From Verrucomicrobia bacterium LW23 (GTDB lineage: Bacteria; Verrucomicrobiota; Verrucomicrobiia; Methylacidiphilales; UBA1321), in assembly GCA_003054695.1 (NCBI GenBank), contig QAZA01000002.1, positions 1 to 58,029 of the forward strand: DNA of 58,029 bases. The letters are read 5' to 3'. Positions 1 through 9,856 of the stretch are shown piece after piece. A program made the translations under genes and the position numbers. Position 1 is the stretch's first letter. Each line of letters begins with the position of its first letter. The notes under the pieces were generated by a model that saw nothing but the letters and a program-made list of their open reading frames with translations, had not been told where the DNA came from and searched no databases.

Positions 1-44
1 TTATACAAAAGCAACTCAAAAAAACCATTCCTTATTACAGCTAT

Positions 45-63
45 TTCTGACTCAGGACACTAG
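45..63. repeat. 19-bp repeat overlapping a stop codon (copy 1)
   Basis: TTCTGACTCAGGACACTAG spans the stop codon of the giant adhesin. The same 19 bases with one change (C to T) span the stop codon of the unrelated Verru_Chthon A protein at 24586-24604, in the same orientation relative to the gene. Confidence 0.7.
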
Positions 64-3000
64 CGGCCACCGGTAGCGCTGCCATTGTTGTTGTTGCTGG
101 TCTCGCCAGTGGTGCCGAAGAGGTCGTAGCTGGACATGTGGAGCTGGCCCTGGCCGGTGGTGGTGCTGGTGTCGTAGGTGGTGGACGGGGCGGGTTTGTT
201 GGATTTTCCTCCCGTGTAGTGCGATTCATCCTCGTTGTTACGGCCGCGGGTGGCGTTGAAAGCGGAGAGATCGAACGAAGCGCCGCCGGGGTTGACCGCA
301 CCGGGGTTGCCGGGCGCACCGGGAGAGCCCGGGTTGCCGGGCGCGGGCACGACAACCTGGCCGCCGCCGGGCAGGCTGAGGATCTGGAAGAACGCGGGTG
401 TGCCGAAGCTGAGCGCGTAGTTGCCGTTGCCGTTAAGGCTGCCAGGGAGGATGTTGTACTGCCCGGCATCCTCGCCGGAGACGCGACCGAGTGAGCCGCT
501 GAGGGAATCGCCCGCCACCAGACTGCCGGAGGTGATGGCGTACGTGATGGTCGGATCGGCCTCGCCGACGTACTTGTGCTGGCCGGGGTTGGCCGTTACG
601 GTGATGGGCCGGGGCGCGATGTTGAAGGTGACGGAGCCGTCGAACGTGACCAGGTAGTTGCCGGGGGCGGCCAGGGTGCCCTGGCGGATGGCGTAGGAGC
701 CGGCGTTCTCGCCCAGCACGCGCTCCAGCGCGCCGGTCAGCATGTCGCCACCCACCAGGCTGCCGCTGGTGATGGTGTAGGTGAAGCTGGATGGATCGGC
801 GAAGCCGTAGTACTTGCTCTGGCCGGAGTCGGGCCGGATGGTGATGGGCACCCCGTTGATGGTAAAGTACACTGCGGGGGAGCTCACAAACATCATGGCG
901 TAGTTGCCGTTGGCGGCCAGCGTGCCCTGGTTAATCTGGTAGTAGCCCGCGTCCTCGCCGGCATCGCGCGTGAGGCCGCCGGTAAACACGGTGGCGTTGC
1001 TGTCGCCGCCGGCCAGCCCTTTATCGCCCACGGTGTAGAAGAACTCGGCGGGATCGCCCGCGCCGTACATTTTGCTTTGGCCGGCGTTGGGCGTTACCGT
1101 AATGGTGCGGGGGTTGATACGGAAGGTGGGGCCGGGGATGAACGTAAGGCTGTAGTTGGTGCTCAGGCTCAGGCTGCCCTGGTCGATGGCGTAGTCGCCC
1201 ACGTTTACGCCGGCGTGAGACATGCTGCCGGTAAAGTTGTCGCCGGTCACAAGTCCGTCGCCGCCAACGGTGTACGTCAGTGCGGGGTCGCTGTCGCCGT
1301 ACTGCCGGTTTTGGCCGGTGTTGGGCGTTACGGTAACGCTGCGCGGGCTGATGGTGTAGGAGATGCCGGAGGCGAAGGACATCGTGTAGTTGGTGCTGGC
1401 GGAAAGCGTGCCTTGCTCAATGGCGTAGCTGCCGACGCCCGGCCCGCCCGTAAAGGTAAGGGAGCCGCTCAGGGACTCGGAGGGAGCCATGCCATCACCG
1501 GTAATGGTGTAGGTGATGGGGAGCGTGGCGTTTCCGTAAGTTTTGCCCTGGCCGGAGTCGGGCGTTACTGTAATGGCGCGTTTGTTGATGGTGAACAGGA
1601 CGCCGGGGGTAAACGTGAGGTTGTAGTTGGTGCTGGCCGCCAGAGTGCCCTGCTCGATGGCGTAGGTGCCGAAGTTGGGGCCGCCGGAGTAGGTAAGGGC
1701 GCCGCTCAGGCTCTCGGATGGCGCCATGCCGTCGCCCGTAATGCTATACGTCAGGGTCGGGTCGAGATCGCCGTACAACTTGGCGAGGCCGCTGGTGGGG
1801 GTTACGGTAATGTCGCGCTTGTTGATGGTAAAGCTGACCGGCGTGGTATCGAGGGAGATGGCGTAGTTGGGGTTGTTGGCGGTCGTCAGCGAGCCCAGAT
1901 TGTAGGCGTAGCTGCCCGCGTTCGGCCCGCCCGTGTAGGCCAGGGTGCCCGCGAGGGAATCGCCGGGCTTCAGGCCCATACCGCCCACCGTGTAGGCGTA
2001 CGAGGTGGGATCGTCCGTGCCGTACATCTTGCTTTGGCCCGGAGTGGCAACAATGGTGATGGAACGGGTGGTGATGGTGAAGACTTCGGAGCCGCCAAGC
2101 ACAAACTGGTAGTTGGGGTTGGCCGCCGAGGTCAGCGTGCCCAGGTCGTACAGATACGAGCCCACATTACCGACGCCGGCGTAGCCCAGGCTGCCCACCA
2201 GGGAGTCGCCCGAAAGCAATGTGCCCGCAGAGATGGTGAAGCCCGCGCCATGGCTCAGATCAGGGTTGTTTTCGCCGTAAATCTTGCCCAGGCCGGAGTT
2301 GGGCAGAATGGTAAGGATGATAGGCGCGTTGGTAAGCGACCACACGGTGCTGGGCGACGCGACTACCGACACGTCGTAAGTGCCACGCTGGTTGTTGGCC
2401 GTAAGCGTGTAGGACGCCTGGTTGGAGGCATTGAGCGTCTGCGTCAGCGTGCCCGTGGCCGAGGCGCCCGAGCCGGGCACCGCAATGGTAACGCTGGTGC
2501 CGGAGAGATCGGCAATGCCGTCGTTGGAGGTCATCGTCACCACCAGCGGGCTGGCGAAGCTTTGCAGCATCTGCGCGGATTGCCCGGAACCGCTGGTAGC
2601 CGTATAGGTAAAGCCCTGCGACTCAAATGCGCCGATGTCCGCGAGACCGGCCGGGCGCGCAATGCCGCGTCCGTCCACTGCTGGGGCGGTGCCCGTCACG
2701 TGGTTGATGGCCTGGCTGCCAGGGAGCAGGCCCATCGTCAGCGTCGGGCCGCCGTGGTTGGCCAGCGGGGAGAGCTTCGGGTCAAGCGGCACTGCAAAGG
2801 TGCCGTAAAGCGTCGTTGGGGCGATGGCACCGGTATAGCCCTGGCCAACGCCGATAAGGTTAAAGCCGCCGTCGGTGATGGCGCCGACCATGTCGATTCC
2901 CGATCCCAGCGTGCCGGGCGTGGTGGAGTTGCCCGCCACGATGGAGTTGTAGATGGTGACCGTGCCCCCCGAGTTGCGTGCAATGCCGCCGCCATGGAAA

Positions 3001-6000
3001 TCCGCCGTGTTGCCCGTGATGGTGGAGTTCGTGATGGTAAGTGTGGAACCCGTCGTCAGCCGGATGCCGCCGCCGGCAGAGGAACCCGAGAGGCCGACAG
3101 CCCGATTCCCCACAATCGTCGTGTTAGTAATATTGTGCGTACCATTTTCAAGGGTAATGGCGCCGCCGAGCTCAGAACGGTTGCGGTAGAAGAGAGAGCT
3201 ATTAATGTTAAGCGTTCCTCCCGTGCTGCTATAGTAGAGGCCGCCACCGTGTTCCGTAGACGAGGAACCTGAGGTGAAATTGCTGTCGAACGTTGAGCCA
3301 GTAATCGTGAGGGACGGGGCCTGGGCGAAGATGCCGCCTCCGTGTGTCGTGGCGGAGTTGTTGTAAAAGGTCGCGTTGGTAATGTTTCCGAGCGTCGTCT
3401 GTGTCCAGATGGCGCCACCCTGCAGACCGGCTGCCGTATTGTTGGTGAACGAAGTGGATGTCACCGTTAAGGGAATTCCGGTCGCAAAAAGTGCGCCGCC
3501 ATTTCCCGATCCCATCGTGTAATTGCCGTCGAACGTGCCACCGGTGATGGAAATGCTACCCGCCGTAGTGGTAAAGGATACATAGAGAGCGCCGCCGTTG
3601 GAGGATGTCGAATAGTTCCTGGTAAAGTCAGTATTGGTAAAGCTCATGGCGCTGTTGGTGGCGACAGTGCCGAAAGCGCCGCCCGCGCCTGCTTTGTTTT
3701 CCACAAAGTCCGAATCGGTAATGGTAGTCGGCGTTACAAGCGTTGTGTAGATAGCACCGCCGCGACCGCCAGCTTCGTTCTTCTCAAAGAGGGTTTCGGA
3801 TATCGTAAGTGTGCCACCGTTGGTAAAGATGGCGCCGCCGCGGCCGGACGTGCTGGAATTGCTCAGGTTGGCGCGGAAAGTTGAATCAGTAATGGACACG
3901 GTGCCACCGCTCATGTAGATCGCGCCGCCGCTAGTATCGGTACCGGTGCTCGTCGTAAAGTTTCCTTCAAACGTGCTGCCGGTAATGGTAGCGTCCTTAA
4001 GCGTGTGAATACCGCCGCCCGCAGCGGTACTAGAGGCCGAATTGTTACTGATGGTCGAATCTGTGATCGTCAGGTTGGACGTGGATGTGCCGTAGATACC
4101 GCCACCCGCGGTGGCCGAGCTACCCGTGAGGATGCTGTCCTCAAAGGTAGCCGAGGAGGCGATATACATTCCGCCGCCGGCGCTCGTCGAGCGGTTGCCG
4201 CTGAAAGTGGTATCGTAAACACCAACCGTCGACGTTGCAGTGCCGTGCAACCCGCCACCCTGACTGGAAGCGATGTTGTCGCGAACAAAGCTGTCGTAAA
4301 TATTGATGATAGAGTGGGCATAGATGCCGGCGCCCGACGATGCGGTATTGCTGTTAATCGTGCTGTCGCGCACAGTCACCGTCGAAGTTGCGCTGGCGTA
4401 GATACCGCCGCCCAAATTGGTAATGGTGTTGCCGGAAACTGTGGTGTTGAAAAGATTAAGTACCGAGACGGTATGTATGCCGGCTCCGTAGCTTCCGGTA
4501 CCGGAGACAGTGTTGTTGCTCACCACACTGTCGTACATATTGACCGTTGCACCTGCCGCGACATACACGCCGCCGCCGCCGCTATTAGTGCCCGTTGTCC
4601 TGTTTGCAGTAATGATGCTGTTGCGGATCTCTGTCGTTGCCGACAGAGCACGAACGCCGCCGCCATGTGTCGAGTTGACCGTGCCAGCGCCATTGGTGAT
4701 GTAAAGGCCATTGAGCAGTACAGTAGCCCCCGTCGCCGAGTTATTAGTCACAACCACCCTGGTATTGGCGCCATTAAGCTCGATAACCGGGGTCGTCGCG
4801 CTCCAGCCCGTCTGGGTGTCGGCGTTGATCCTGTCCCCCTTAAACAGCGCGAAGCCAGATGTATTCGCTGTGTTGTTGGTGATGACCCAGCGGCCGGTGA
4901 CGGAGTTATAGCCGGGATCGGAAGTCGGGATGTTGAAGTTGATATCAGAGTAGCGATCGCCCGCCAAGATGCCGTAGCGGAGTGTACCGTAAACCATCGT
5001 GGGCAAGAAATTGACCGCGCCTGCGCCTGCAAAATCCTGCGTGGTGGTAACCACATACGCTCCGAGATCGCGTGTCTGGTACGCACCGCGGTCGATCGAC
5101 CCGGCCGTGCGGCTGAGGCCGCGCTGGTCCACAGTCAGAGCCGTGGAGCCCGTTCCAATCAGGCCGCTGCCAGCCAGGGGCATCATGGTAAGCGTGGGCC
5201 CACCGAAATTGGCGGGAGCGGAGAGGCGGGGATCGCGGCTACCGCCGCTGACGAGCGAAGTGGGGTTGTTGAACAGAGTCGTCGTCGTGTAGTCCACCCA
5301 GTTGTAGCCTTGATCGTTGAGCGTGCCGGTATTCGTTAAGGTATTGTCATTATTTGCTGTATTGGTCGCGATAATGGAGTTAACGATGTTTAACATGCCT
5401 GTGTTGGCAATACCTCCCACGTAGTTATCGCCACGATTACCCGCGATCGTAACACTATTCAGATTAAGCGTTGCGCCGGTGTCATTATAAATGCCGCCCG
5501 CCCAGTACGTCTTGTTGTTATAGATCGTGGAGTTTTGAATAGTTGCCGTACCATAATTGCGCATACCACCACCCCGACCGCTCGCAGTGACGTCCGGGGT
5601 AAGATCCGTGGGATCGCTCAGAGATGTCCAGTTATTGCCGATGAAGGAGCCGCGGATGGTTATCACACCCGTGGTGTTGTTATAGATACCGGCACCATTC
5701 AGGCTTCGATTGCTGTCTATCGTCGTATCCACAACTGTGGTTGTTCCCTCGTTGTAGATGGCACCGCCGTTAGTCGTCGCACGGTTGTTGATGAACGCTG
5801 CGCGGTTGATCGTAACGTTGTTGCCGGCGCCGATGTTGATGCCGCCGCCAGGGCCGGTGGAGAAAGTGCCGCCGGAGCGGGTGATTTGGATGTCGTTGAT
5901 CTGCACCGTGCTGGAGCCCGCGACGACGCGTATGCCGGATGTTGTACCGCCGGAGCCGTCCAGGATGGTGGCGGTGTTGCCTGCGCCCTTAAGGATCAGC

Positions 6001-7667
6001 GACTTATTGATGCTGAGATTCTCCACAAAGGTGCCTGCGGCCACGTTCACTTCGCCGCCGGCGGCCACGACGTCAATGCCGTTCTGGATGCGGCCTGCGC
6101 TGCCGACGTTCACTTTTGTCGTGCCTGCGCCGCCCAGCAGGGAGGTACCGGCGCGCATGCTGATCTTTGCGTTCAGGAAGACCTCGGGTGCGTCCAGCGT
6201 GAGGTTGAAAGTGCCGGCCGTAGCGGCGGCCACGTCGGCCGATACGGTGATGGAGTTGGATGCCAGCAGAATGACGTGCTGCGTGTTGAGCGCGGTGGAG
6301 ATCACGCTGTTCTGGATCGTCACAGCGCCCAGGGGCGGCAGGCCGTTAACACTGGTATGCGTGCCGACGGAGCCTATAATCTCGATTGTCTCGGGATCCA
6401 GCAGCCACGTGCCTCCTTCGGTCAGCACCATCGCGTCCATGCCGACGTTCAGCCGGTAGCCGGAGGTCTCCACGTTGCCGCCCAGGCCGCCGTTGGTGCC
6501 GCGCGCTGTAATCTCGCCGTTAAAGTCCGTAATGTCGGTGGACCACAGCACCACGGTACCGCCGTTGGCCGGGGTTGTCACCCCCGTGCCTGCCGTGGCG
6601 TCGGCGCGGATAACGGAGCCGGCCTCCACCTTGACGGTTTGCGCCTGCTCCATCGTGCCGCGGCCCTGCCACTCGCCGCCCACGTACACCTTTCCGCCCT
6701 TGCCACCCATGCCCTTGCGGCTGCCGGAGGCATCGAGAACGGAGCCGCGCTTCAGCTCAATGTGGCCCGCCGCCAGGCGGATTTCGCCGCCGGAGCCATC
6801 CGGATTGGTGGCGCGAATGCGGCCGCTGTTGACGATGCGACCACCTGTGCTGGAGAGATATACACGTCCGCCCTGTTGGCGCACGCCTGTGGCGCGGATG
6901 ACGCCGGAGTTGTTAATGGCCAGCGCGTACTCGTTGCCGCCGGCAGCCTTCAGCTCCGCCACCGCCGCTCGCACCTTGCCGGTGTTGATGATGCCCGTCT
7001 CGCCCGCCGCACCCCTGGAGCCGGGCTTGATAAACACGCGCTCGGCGCCCTCGCTCCGGATCAGCACTTCCGTGCCGGCCGCCAGCTGGGCCCGGCCGTT
7101 TTTGGCGGTGATGTTGCCGTGGTTCTCCACCTGGCGCGCAATCAGCGTCACGTCGCCGTCGGTCGCCTTGATCTTGCCGTAGTTGATGACCTTGGCGGTG
7201 GAGTTACCGCTGAAATTCATGTCGCCGCCCTTCATAAACTCTGCGTTGGAGACATCGTGCGTGCTGGCCGTAAAACCGGCCGTGTTAATGCGGCCCGTCT
7301 TGCCGATAACAATGCCGTTGCGGTTGACCAGGTACATCCGCCCGTTGGCGTTCAGCGTGCCGTCCAGCTGCGACATTCGGTTGCCCGTTACCCGGTTAAG
7401 CGTGGCGGAGCGGGAATTGGGCTGCACAAACGTGGTCGTCTCCCCCTGGCGGATGCTGAAGTCATTCCAGTGAATCACCGCACGGTCGCTCGACTGCTGG
7501 ACGCGGACGTTACTGCCCTGGCTGGACACGGAGGCCGAGCCGTTTTGCACCGAGGCGCCCGACGGATTGCCATACACCGGCAAATGTAACGGCAGCGAGA
7601 CCCAGGTGACGCACCATGCAGTCAAAAGCTGCACATACCAACGGCGGGGGGAAAGGAGAGTACGCAT
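60..7667 (-). CDS. Giant two-partner-secretion type adhesin with beta-helix and MBG repeats
   Basis: This 2,535-residue protein starts with a signal peptide (residues 1 to about 33, charged start then a hydrophobic stretch). A filamentous-haemagglutinin-type TPS domain follows (about 35-290, with the 'NRNGIVIG' and 'INTAGF' style motifs). A long right-handed beta-helix region (about 550-1660) is rich in 'GGGIY' turns and Thr/Ser/Asn. Two segments in it end in the 'NHGGPTLTM...DGRG...DIGAFE' pattern of choice-of-anchor Q modules. After an Ig-like stretch (about 1680-1790) come eight repeats of roughly 80 residues with the 'YGxxDP' signature of MBG domains (about 1790-2430). The tail is low-complexity and Gly/Pro-rich. 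No C-terminal autotransporter barrel, LPXTG or PEP-CTERM is visible, so export by a TpsB-type porin is inferred, but no such gene lies in the window. The likely role is surface adhesion. Its stop codon lies in a 19-bp sequence repeated at 24586-24604. Confidence 0.88.
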   Translation of the reverse strand: MRTLLSPRRWYVQLLTAWCVTWVSLPLHLPVYGNPSGASVQNGSASVSSQGSNVRVQQSSDRAVIHWNDFSIRQGETTTFVQPNSRSATLNRVTGNRMSQLDGTLNANGRMYLVNRNGIVIGKTGRINTAGFTASTHDVSNAEFMKGGDMNFSGNSTAKVINYGKIKATDGDVTLIARQVENHGNITAKNGRAQLAAGTEVLIRSEGAERVFIKPGSRGAAGETGIINTGKVRAAVAELKAAGGNEYALAINNSGVIRATGVRQQGGRVYLSSTGGRIVNSGRIRATNPDGSGGEIRLAAGHIELKRGSVLDASGSRKGMGGKGGKVYVGGEWQGRGTMEQAQTVKVEAGSVIRADATAGTGVTTPANGGTVVLWSTDITDFNGEITARGTNGGLGGNVETSGYRLNVGMDAMVLTEGGTWLLDPETIEIIGSVGTHTSVNGLPPLGAVTIQNSVISTALNTQHVILLASNSITVSADVAAATAGTFNLTLDAPEVFLNAKISMRAGTSLLGGAGTTKVNVGSAGRIQNGIDVVAAGGEVNVAAGTFVENLSINKSLILKGAGNTATILDGSGGTTSGIRVVAGSSTVQINDIQITRSGGTFSTGPGGGINIGAGNNVTINRAAFINNRATTNGGAIYNEGTTTVVDTTIDSNRSLNGAGIYNNTTGVITIRGSFIGNNWTSLSDPTDLTPDVTASGRGGGMRNYGTATIQNSTIYNNKTYWAGGIYNDTGATLNLNSVTIAGNRGDNYVGGIANTGMLNIVNSIIATNTANNDNTLTNTGTLNDQGYNWVDYTTTTLFNNPTSLVSGGSRDPRLSAPANFGGPTLTMMPLAGSGLIGTGSTALTVDQRGLSRTAGSIDRGAYQTRDLGAYVVTTTQDFAGAGAVNFLPTMVYGTLRYGILAGDRYSDINFNIPTSDPGYNSVTGRWVITNNTANTSGFALFKGDRINADTQTGWSATTPVIELNGANTRVVVTNNSATGATVLLNGLYITNGAGTVNSTHGGGVRALSATTEIRNSIITANRTTGTNSGGGGVYVAAGATVNMYDSVVSNNTVSGTGSYGAGIHTVSVLNLFNTTVSGNTITNLGGGIYASATSTVTVRDSTINSNTASSGAGIYAHSIINIYDSFVRDNIASSQGGGLHGTATSTVGVYDTTFSGNRSTSAGGGMYIASSATFEDSILTGSSATAGGGIYGTSTSNLTITDSTISNNSASSTAAGGGIHTLKDATITGSTFEGNFTTSTGTDTSGGAIYMSGGTVSITDSTFRANLSNSSTSGRGGAIFTNGGTLTISETLFEKNEAGGRGGAIYTTLVTPTTITDSDFVENKAGAGGAFGTVATNSAMSFTNTDFTRNYSTSSNGGALYVSFTTTAGSISITGGTFDGNYTMGSGNGGALFATGIPLTVTSTSFTNNTAAGLQGGAIWTQTTLGNITNATFYNNSATTHGGGIFAQAPSLTITGSTFDSNFTSGSSSTEHGGGLYYSSTGGTLNINSSLFYRNRSELGGAITLENGTHNITNTTIVGNRAVGLSGSSAGGGIRLTTGSTLTITNSTITGNTADFHGGGIARNSGGTVTIYNSIVAGNSTTPGTLGSGIDMVGAITDGGFNLIGVGQGYTGAIAPTTLYGTFAVPLDPKLSPLANHGGPTLTMGLLPGSQAINHVTGTAPAVDGRGIARPAGLADIGAFESQGFTYTATSGSGQSAQMLQSFASPLVVTMTSNDGIADLSGTSVTIAVPGSGASATGTLTQTLNASNQASYTLTANNQRGTYDVSVVASPSTVWSLTNAPIILTILPNSGLGKIYGENNPDLSHGAGFTISAGTLLSGDSLVGSLGYAGVGNVGSYLYDLGTLTSAANPNYQFVLGGSEVFTITTRSITIVATPGQSKMYGTDDPTSYAYTVGGMGLKPGDSLAGTLAYTGGPNAGSYAYNLGSLTTANNPNYAISLDTTPVSFTINKRDITVTPTSGLAKLYGDLDPTLTYSITGDGMAPSESLSGALTYSGGPNFGTYAIEQGTLAASTNYNLTFTPGVLFTINKRAITVTPDSGQGKTYGNATLPITYTITGDGMAPSESLSGSLTFTGGPGVGSYAIEQGTLSASTNYTMSFASGISYTISPRSVTVTPNTGQNRQYGDSDPALTYTVGGDGLVTGDNFTGSMSHAGVNVGDYAIDQGSLSLSTNYSLTFIPGPTFRINPRTITVTPNAGQSKMYGAGDPAEFFYTVGDKGLAGGDSNATVFTGGLTRDAGEDAGYYQINQGTLAANGNYAMMFVSSPAVYFTINGVPITIRPDSGQSKYYGFADPSSFTYTITSGSLVGGDMLTGALERVLGENAGSYAIRQGTLAAPGNYLVTFDGSVTFNIAPRPITVTANPGQHKYVGEADPTITYAITSGSLVAGDSLSGSLGRVSGEDAGQYNILPGSLNGNGNYALSFGTPAFFQILSLPGGGQVVVPAPGNPGSPGAPGNPGAVNPGGASFDLSAFNATRGRNNEDESHYTGGKSNKPAPSTTYDTSTTTGQGQLHMSSYDLFGTTGETSNNNNGSATGGR

Positions 7668-8243
7668 AGGGCAAAGGGGCGGGCAATGCTGGGTTACGGA
7701 AACGGGGCGGGCTGGCGAGGTGTCGAAAAGGAGCGTGCGAAGGAGGGAGGGCGCGGGGGAGATCAGAAGAGGAAAGCTATAGCGGCACTTGATAGCACTT
7801 TCATAAATATAGTAATAGCTTTACTCATTCGCCCATGAAAGACAAGCGGAAATATTCATTGCGATTCAATTAGCCTTTGCCACGAGGCAATATCCCTGAC
7901 TTAGGAATACCTTCCAAACGGTACGGATCAGCAATGCCCTCTCCCCCGCTCTATCGGCATAACTTACTTGCCGTTAACCGTTTTCATCGTCAATGCCTGG
8001 GATACACGGTTGTATAAGTGTAAACTCCATCATCCCCCTCTCCCTTCACCACGGTCCGTTCAGCGACGTTCTGTCGCTTATCGGCCAAATACGTCGATAG
8101 AGCCCTATCGCTATAGGGGCGCGTACTTCCGACACGTGTTCGTAACAGAGAGCGCCTTACAGGATGCCCCGTTCCCTTTGGGTCGCATTGCCTTTTTGGT
8201 CAACTCAAGTATAGCGCTATATACTGCCGACTGGCCAGGGCTG
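7668..8243. other. Intergenic region between adhesin and sulfatase
   Basis: No gene is supported here. It holds the upstream region of the adhesin (near 7668-7830) and the 3' flank of the sulfatase. The visible structure is a perfect 12-bp palindrome, TATAGCGCTATA, at 8210-8221, plus AT-rich sequence around 7798-7870 that could carry the adhesin promoter. No convincing ribosome binding site or terminator with a T-run was found. Confidence 0.5.
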
Positions 8244-9629
8244 TTACGCCACCGCGGAGTCCGCCGGCCGGCCGGGCAAGAGCGATGCCAGCGGGTCGCC
8301 CGTTTGCGCCATCCAGCCCGCCAGGTATTCCCGCATAGGCTGGATACGGGCCGCCATGGCGGGGTTGCGGATCGCATTGGCCATCTCCCCCGGATCACCG
8401 GCCAGGTCGTAAAAGGCTTCCTCCACAAGCCCGTTGCCGTCCGTCGCAAGCAAGTACTTGCCGGTAACGGAGGTCACGATACGCGCTGTCCAGCCGATCG
8501 CGTCCCTGTCGGGGTACAGCTCGCTGACGGCGAACTCGCGCACGCACGGCGTCGAGCCCAGCACGACATGGCGCAGGCTGATACCCCGGGAGGGAGCCAG
8601 CGGCGGCACGCCCGCAAAGTCAAGCATCGTTGCCCCGAGATCGAGCCCGTTGGCCACCTGCGTGGTAACGGTGCACCCCTCCGCAATACGCCCCGGCCAG
8701 GAGAACGCCAGGGGAACGCGCAACGCCTCCTCGTAGGCGGAGAGCTTGACGACCAGCCGGTGCGACGCGCAGCCCTCGCCGTGATCGCTGGTAAACACAA
8801 TAAGGGTGTTGTCCGCATGGCCGGAGGCGTCGAGCGCGTCGAGCACGCGGCCAATCTCGGCGTCCACGCGCTCCACCAGGCGGTAGTAGGTGTAGAGGTA
8901 GCGCGTCCAGTCCGCGTCGGTCCAGTCCAGCGTCCACTGCAGCTCCGGCCCGTACTTTTTGACGGTGCGCCGGTGGCGCATAATCTCCGGCTCGCCCGGG
9001 TCAATCGCCATGTTGGCGGGCAGCAAGGGCACCGGCGCCTGCGGCAGCCGGGCAAGCGCGGCTTTCAGGCGGTCGGCGTGCAGGTTCATGATCCAGTAGC
9101 AGATATCGTGAGGGTTGAGGAGCGAGACACCCAGGAAGAACGGGGCGCTTTGTGTGTCCCGCTTCCGCAGAAAATCCGCCGCCCGGCCCGCCCAGGCTTC
9201 GTCAATCTCCCAGCCGATCTCCTTCATCAGCCCCGTGTCATCGTGGCCCAGGCTGAGGTTGGTGAAGCCGGGCGCATCGTTCTCCCGAGTGGGGAAGCAG
9301 ACCGACGCGTGCCACTTGCCGGACCAGTACGTCTCGTAGCCGCCGGCGCGCAGGCTGTGGCCAAAGGAGATCAGCCCGCGCGCCGCCCAGTCCCACTGTT
9401 GGGGAAAATGGTGCGTGTAGCCGTGCTCATGCGGCGGCAGGCCGGTGGCCAGGCTCATGCGCGAGGGCCCGCAGACGGGAGATGCGCAGTACGAGCGCTC
9501 GATGACCGTCCCGCGACGCACCAGCCTGTCCATGTGGGGCGTGCGCAGCGCCGCATTGCCCATGGCGCTCAGGGCGCGCCAGTGCTGTTGGTCCGTGATG
9601 ATGAAGAGGATGTTGGGCCGAGAGTTCAT
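8244..9629 (-). CDS. Sulfatase (arylsulfatase family)
   Basis: This is a type I sulfatase of 461 residues that hydrolyses sulfate esters, probably on a glycan. The N-terminus 'NILFIITDQQH' carries the metal-binding Asp of the alkaline-phosphatase superfamily. 'CGPSR' at residues 53-57 is the C-x-P-S-R signature whose Cys is converted to formylglycine. 'SGKWH' and 'VFTSDHGEG' supply further conserved active-site residues. I use the ATG at 9627-9629 (MNSRPN); the longer reading begins with a TTG four codons upstream. No signal peptide is evident, so the site of action is uncertain. It is divergent from a secreted glycosidase, with a 16-bp palindrome between them, which suggests joint control. 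No maturase gene is in the window. Confidence 0.93.
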   Translation of the reverse strand: MNSRPNILFIITDQQHWRALSAMGNAALRTPHMDRLVRRGTVIERSYCASPVCGPSRMSLATGLPPHEHGYTHHFPQQWDWAARGLISFGHSLRAGGYETYWSGKWHASVCFPTRENDAPGFTNLSLGHDDTGLMKEIGWEIDEAWAGRAADFLRKRDTQSAPFFLGVSLLNPHDICYWIMNLHADRLKAALARLPQAPVPLLPANMAIDPGEPEIMRHRRTVKKYGPELQWTLDWTDADWTRYLYTYYRLVERVDAEIGRVLDALDASGHADNTLIVFTSDHGEGCASHRLVVKLSAYEEALRVPLAFSWPGRIAEGCTVTTQVANGLDLGATMLDFAGVPPLAPSRGISLRHVVLGSTPCVREFAVSELYPDRDAIGWTARIVTSVTGKYLLATDGNGLVEEAFYDLAGDPGEMANAIRNPAMAARIQPMREYLAGWMAQTGDPLASLLPGRPADSAVA

Positions 9630-9720
9630 AGGGAAAAGCAAACACGCCTGAGCTGCGCAAGTTTCGATAACATCCCGGCCGAGTCAATGGTTAAATCAGA
9701 TGAATCGCTCCGCCTGATAT

Positions 9721-9736
9721 GCGGGACAGGTCCCGC
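9721..9736. promoter_or_regulatory. Perfect 16-bp palindrome in sulfatase/glycosidase divergent promoter
   Basis: GCGGGACAGGTCCCGC is a 7-2-7 inverted repeat. It lies 91 bp upstream of the sulfatase ATG and 120 bp upstream of the glycosidase ATG. A dimeric regulator operator is the natural reading, but the regulator is unknown. A transcribed hairpin is the alternative. Confidence 0.4.
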
Positions 9737-9856
9737 GACGATGCACTGTGCCACCGCATGGCCCGGAGCGTATACAGGAAGTTGCCAACGCAAGCATAAG
9801 CTTTGTAGCTCGTCGACGCCTTTGTTTTCCCCTGATCCCGTTACATCCTGTTGCCT

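Noticed and set aside
576-3272. Long open frame (898 codons) on the plus strand opposite the adhesin
   Set aside because: It is the antisense of a repeat-rich GC-biased gene; the translation is Gly/Ala/Val/Arg-rich with no domains.
5535-7589. 684-codon plus-strand frame opposite the adhesin N-terminal half
   Set aside because: Antisense shadow; the opposite strand has a signal peptide and a TPS domain in correct order.
8210-8221. Palindrome TATAGCGCTATA considered as a LacI operator
   Set aside because: It lies at the 3' side of the sulfatase and far from any gene start, so no target fits.
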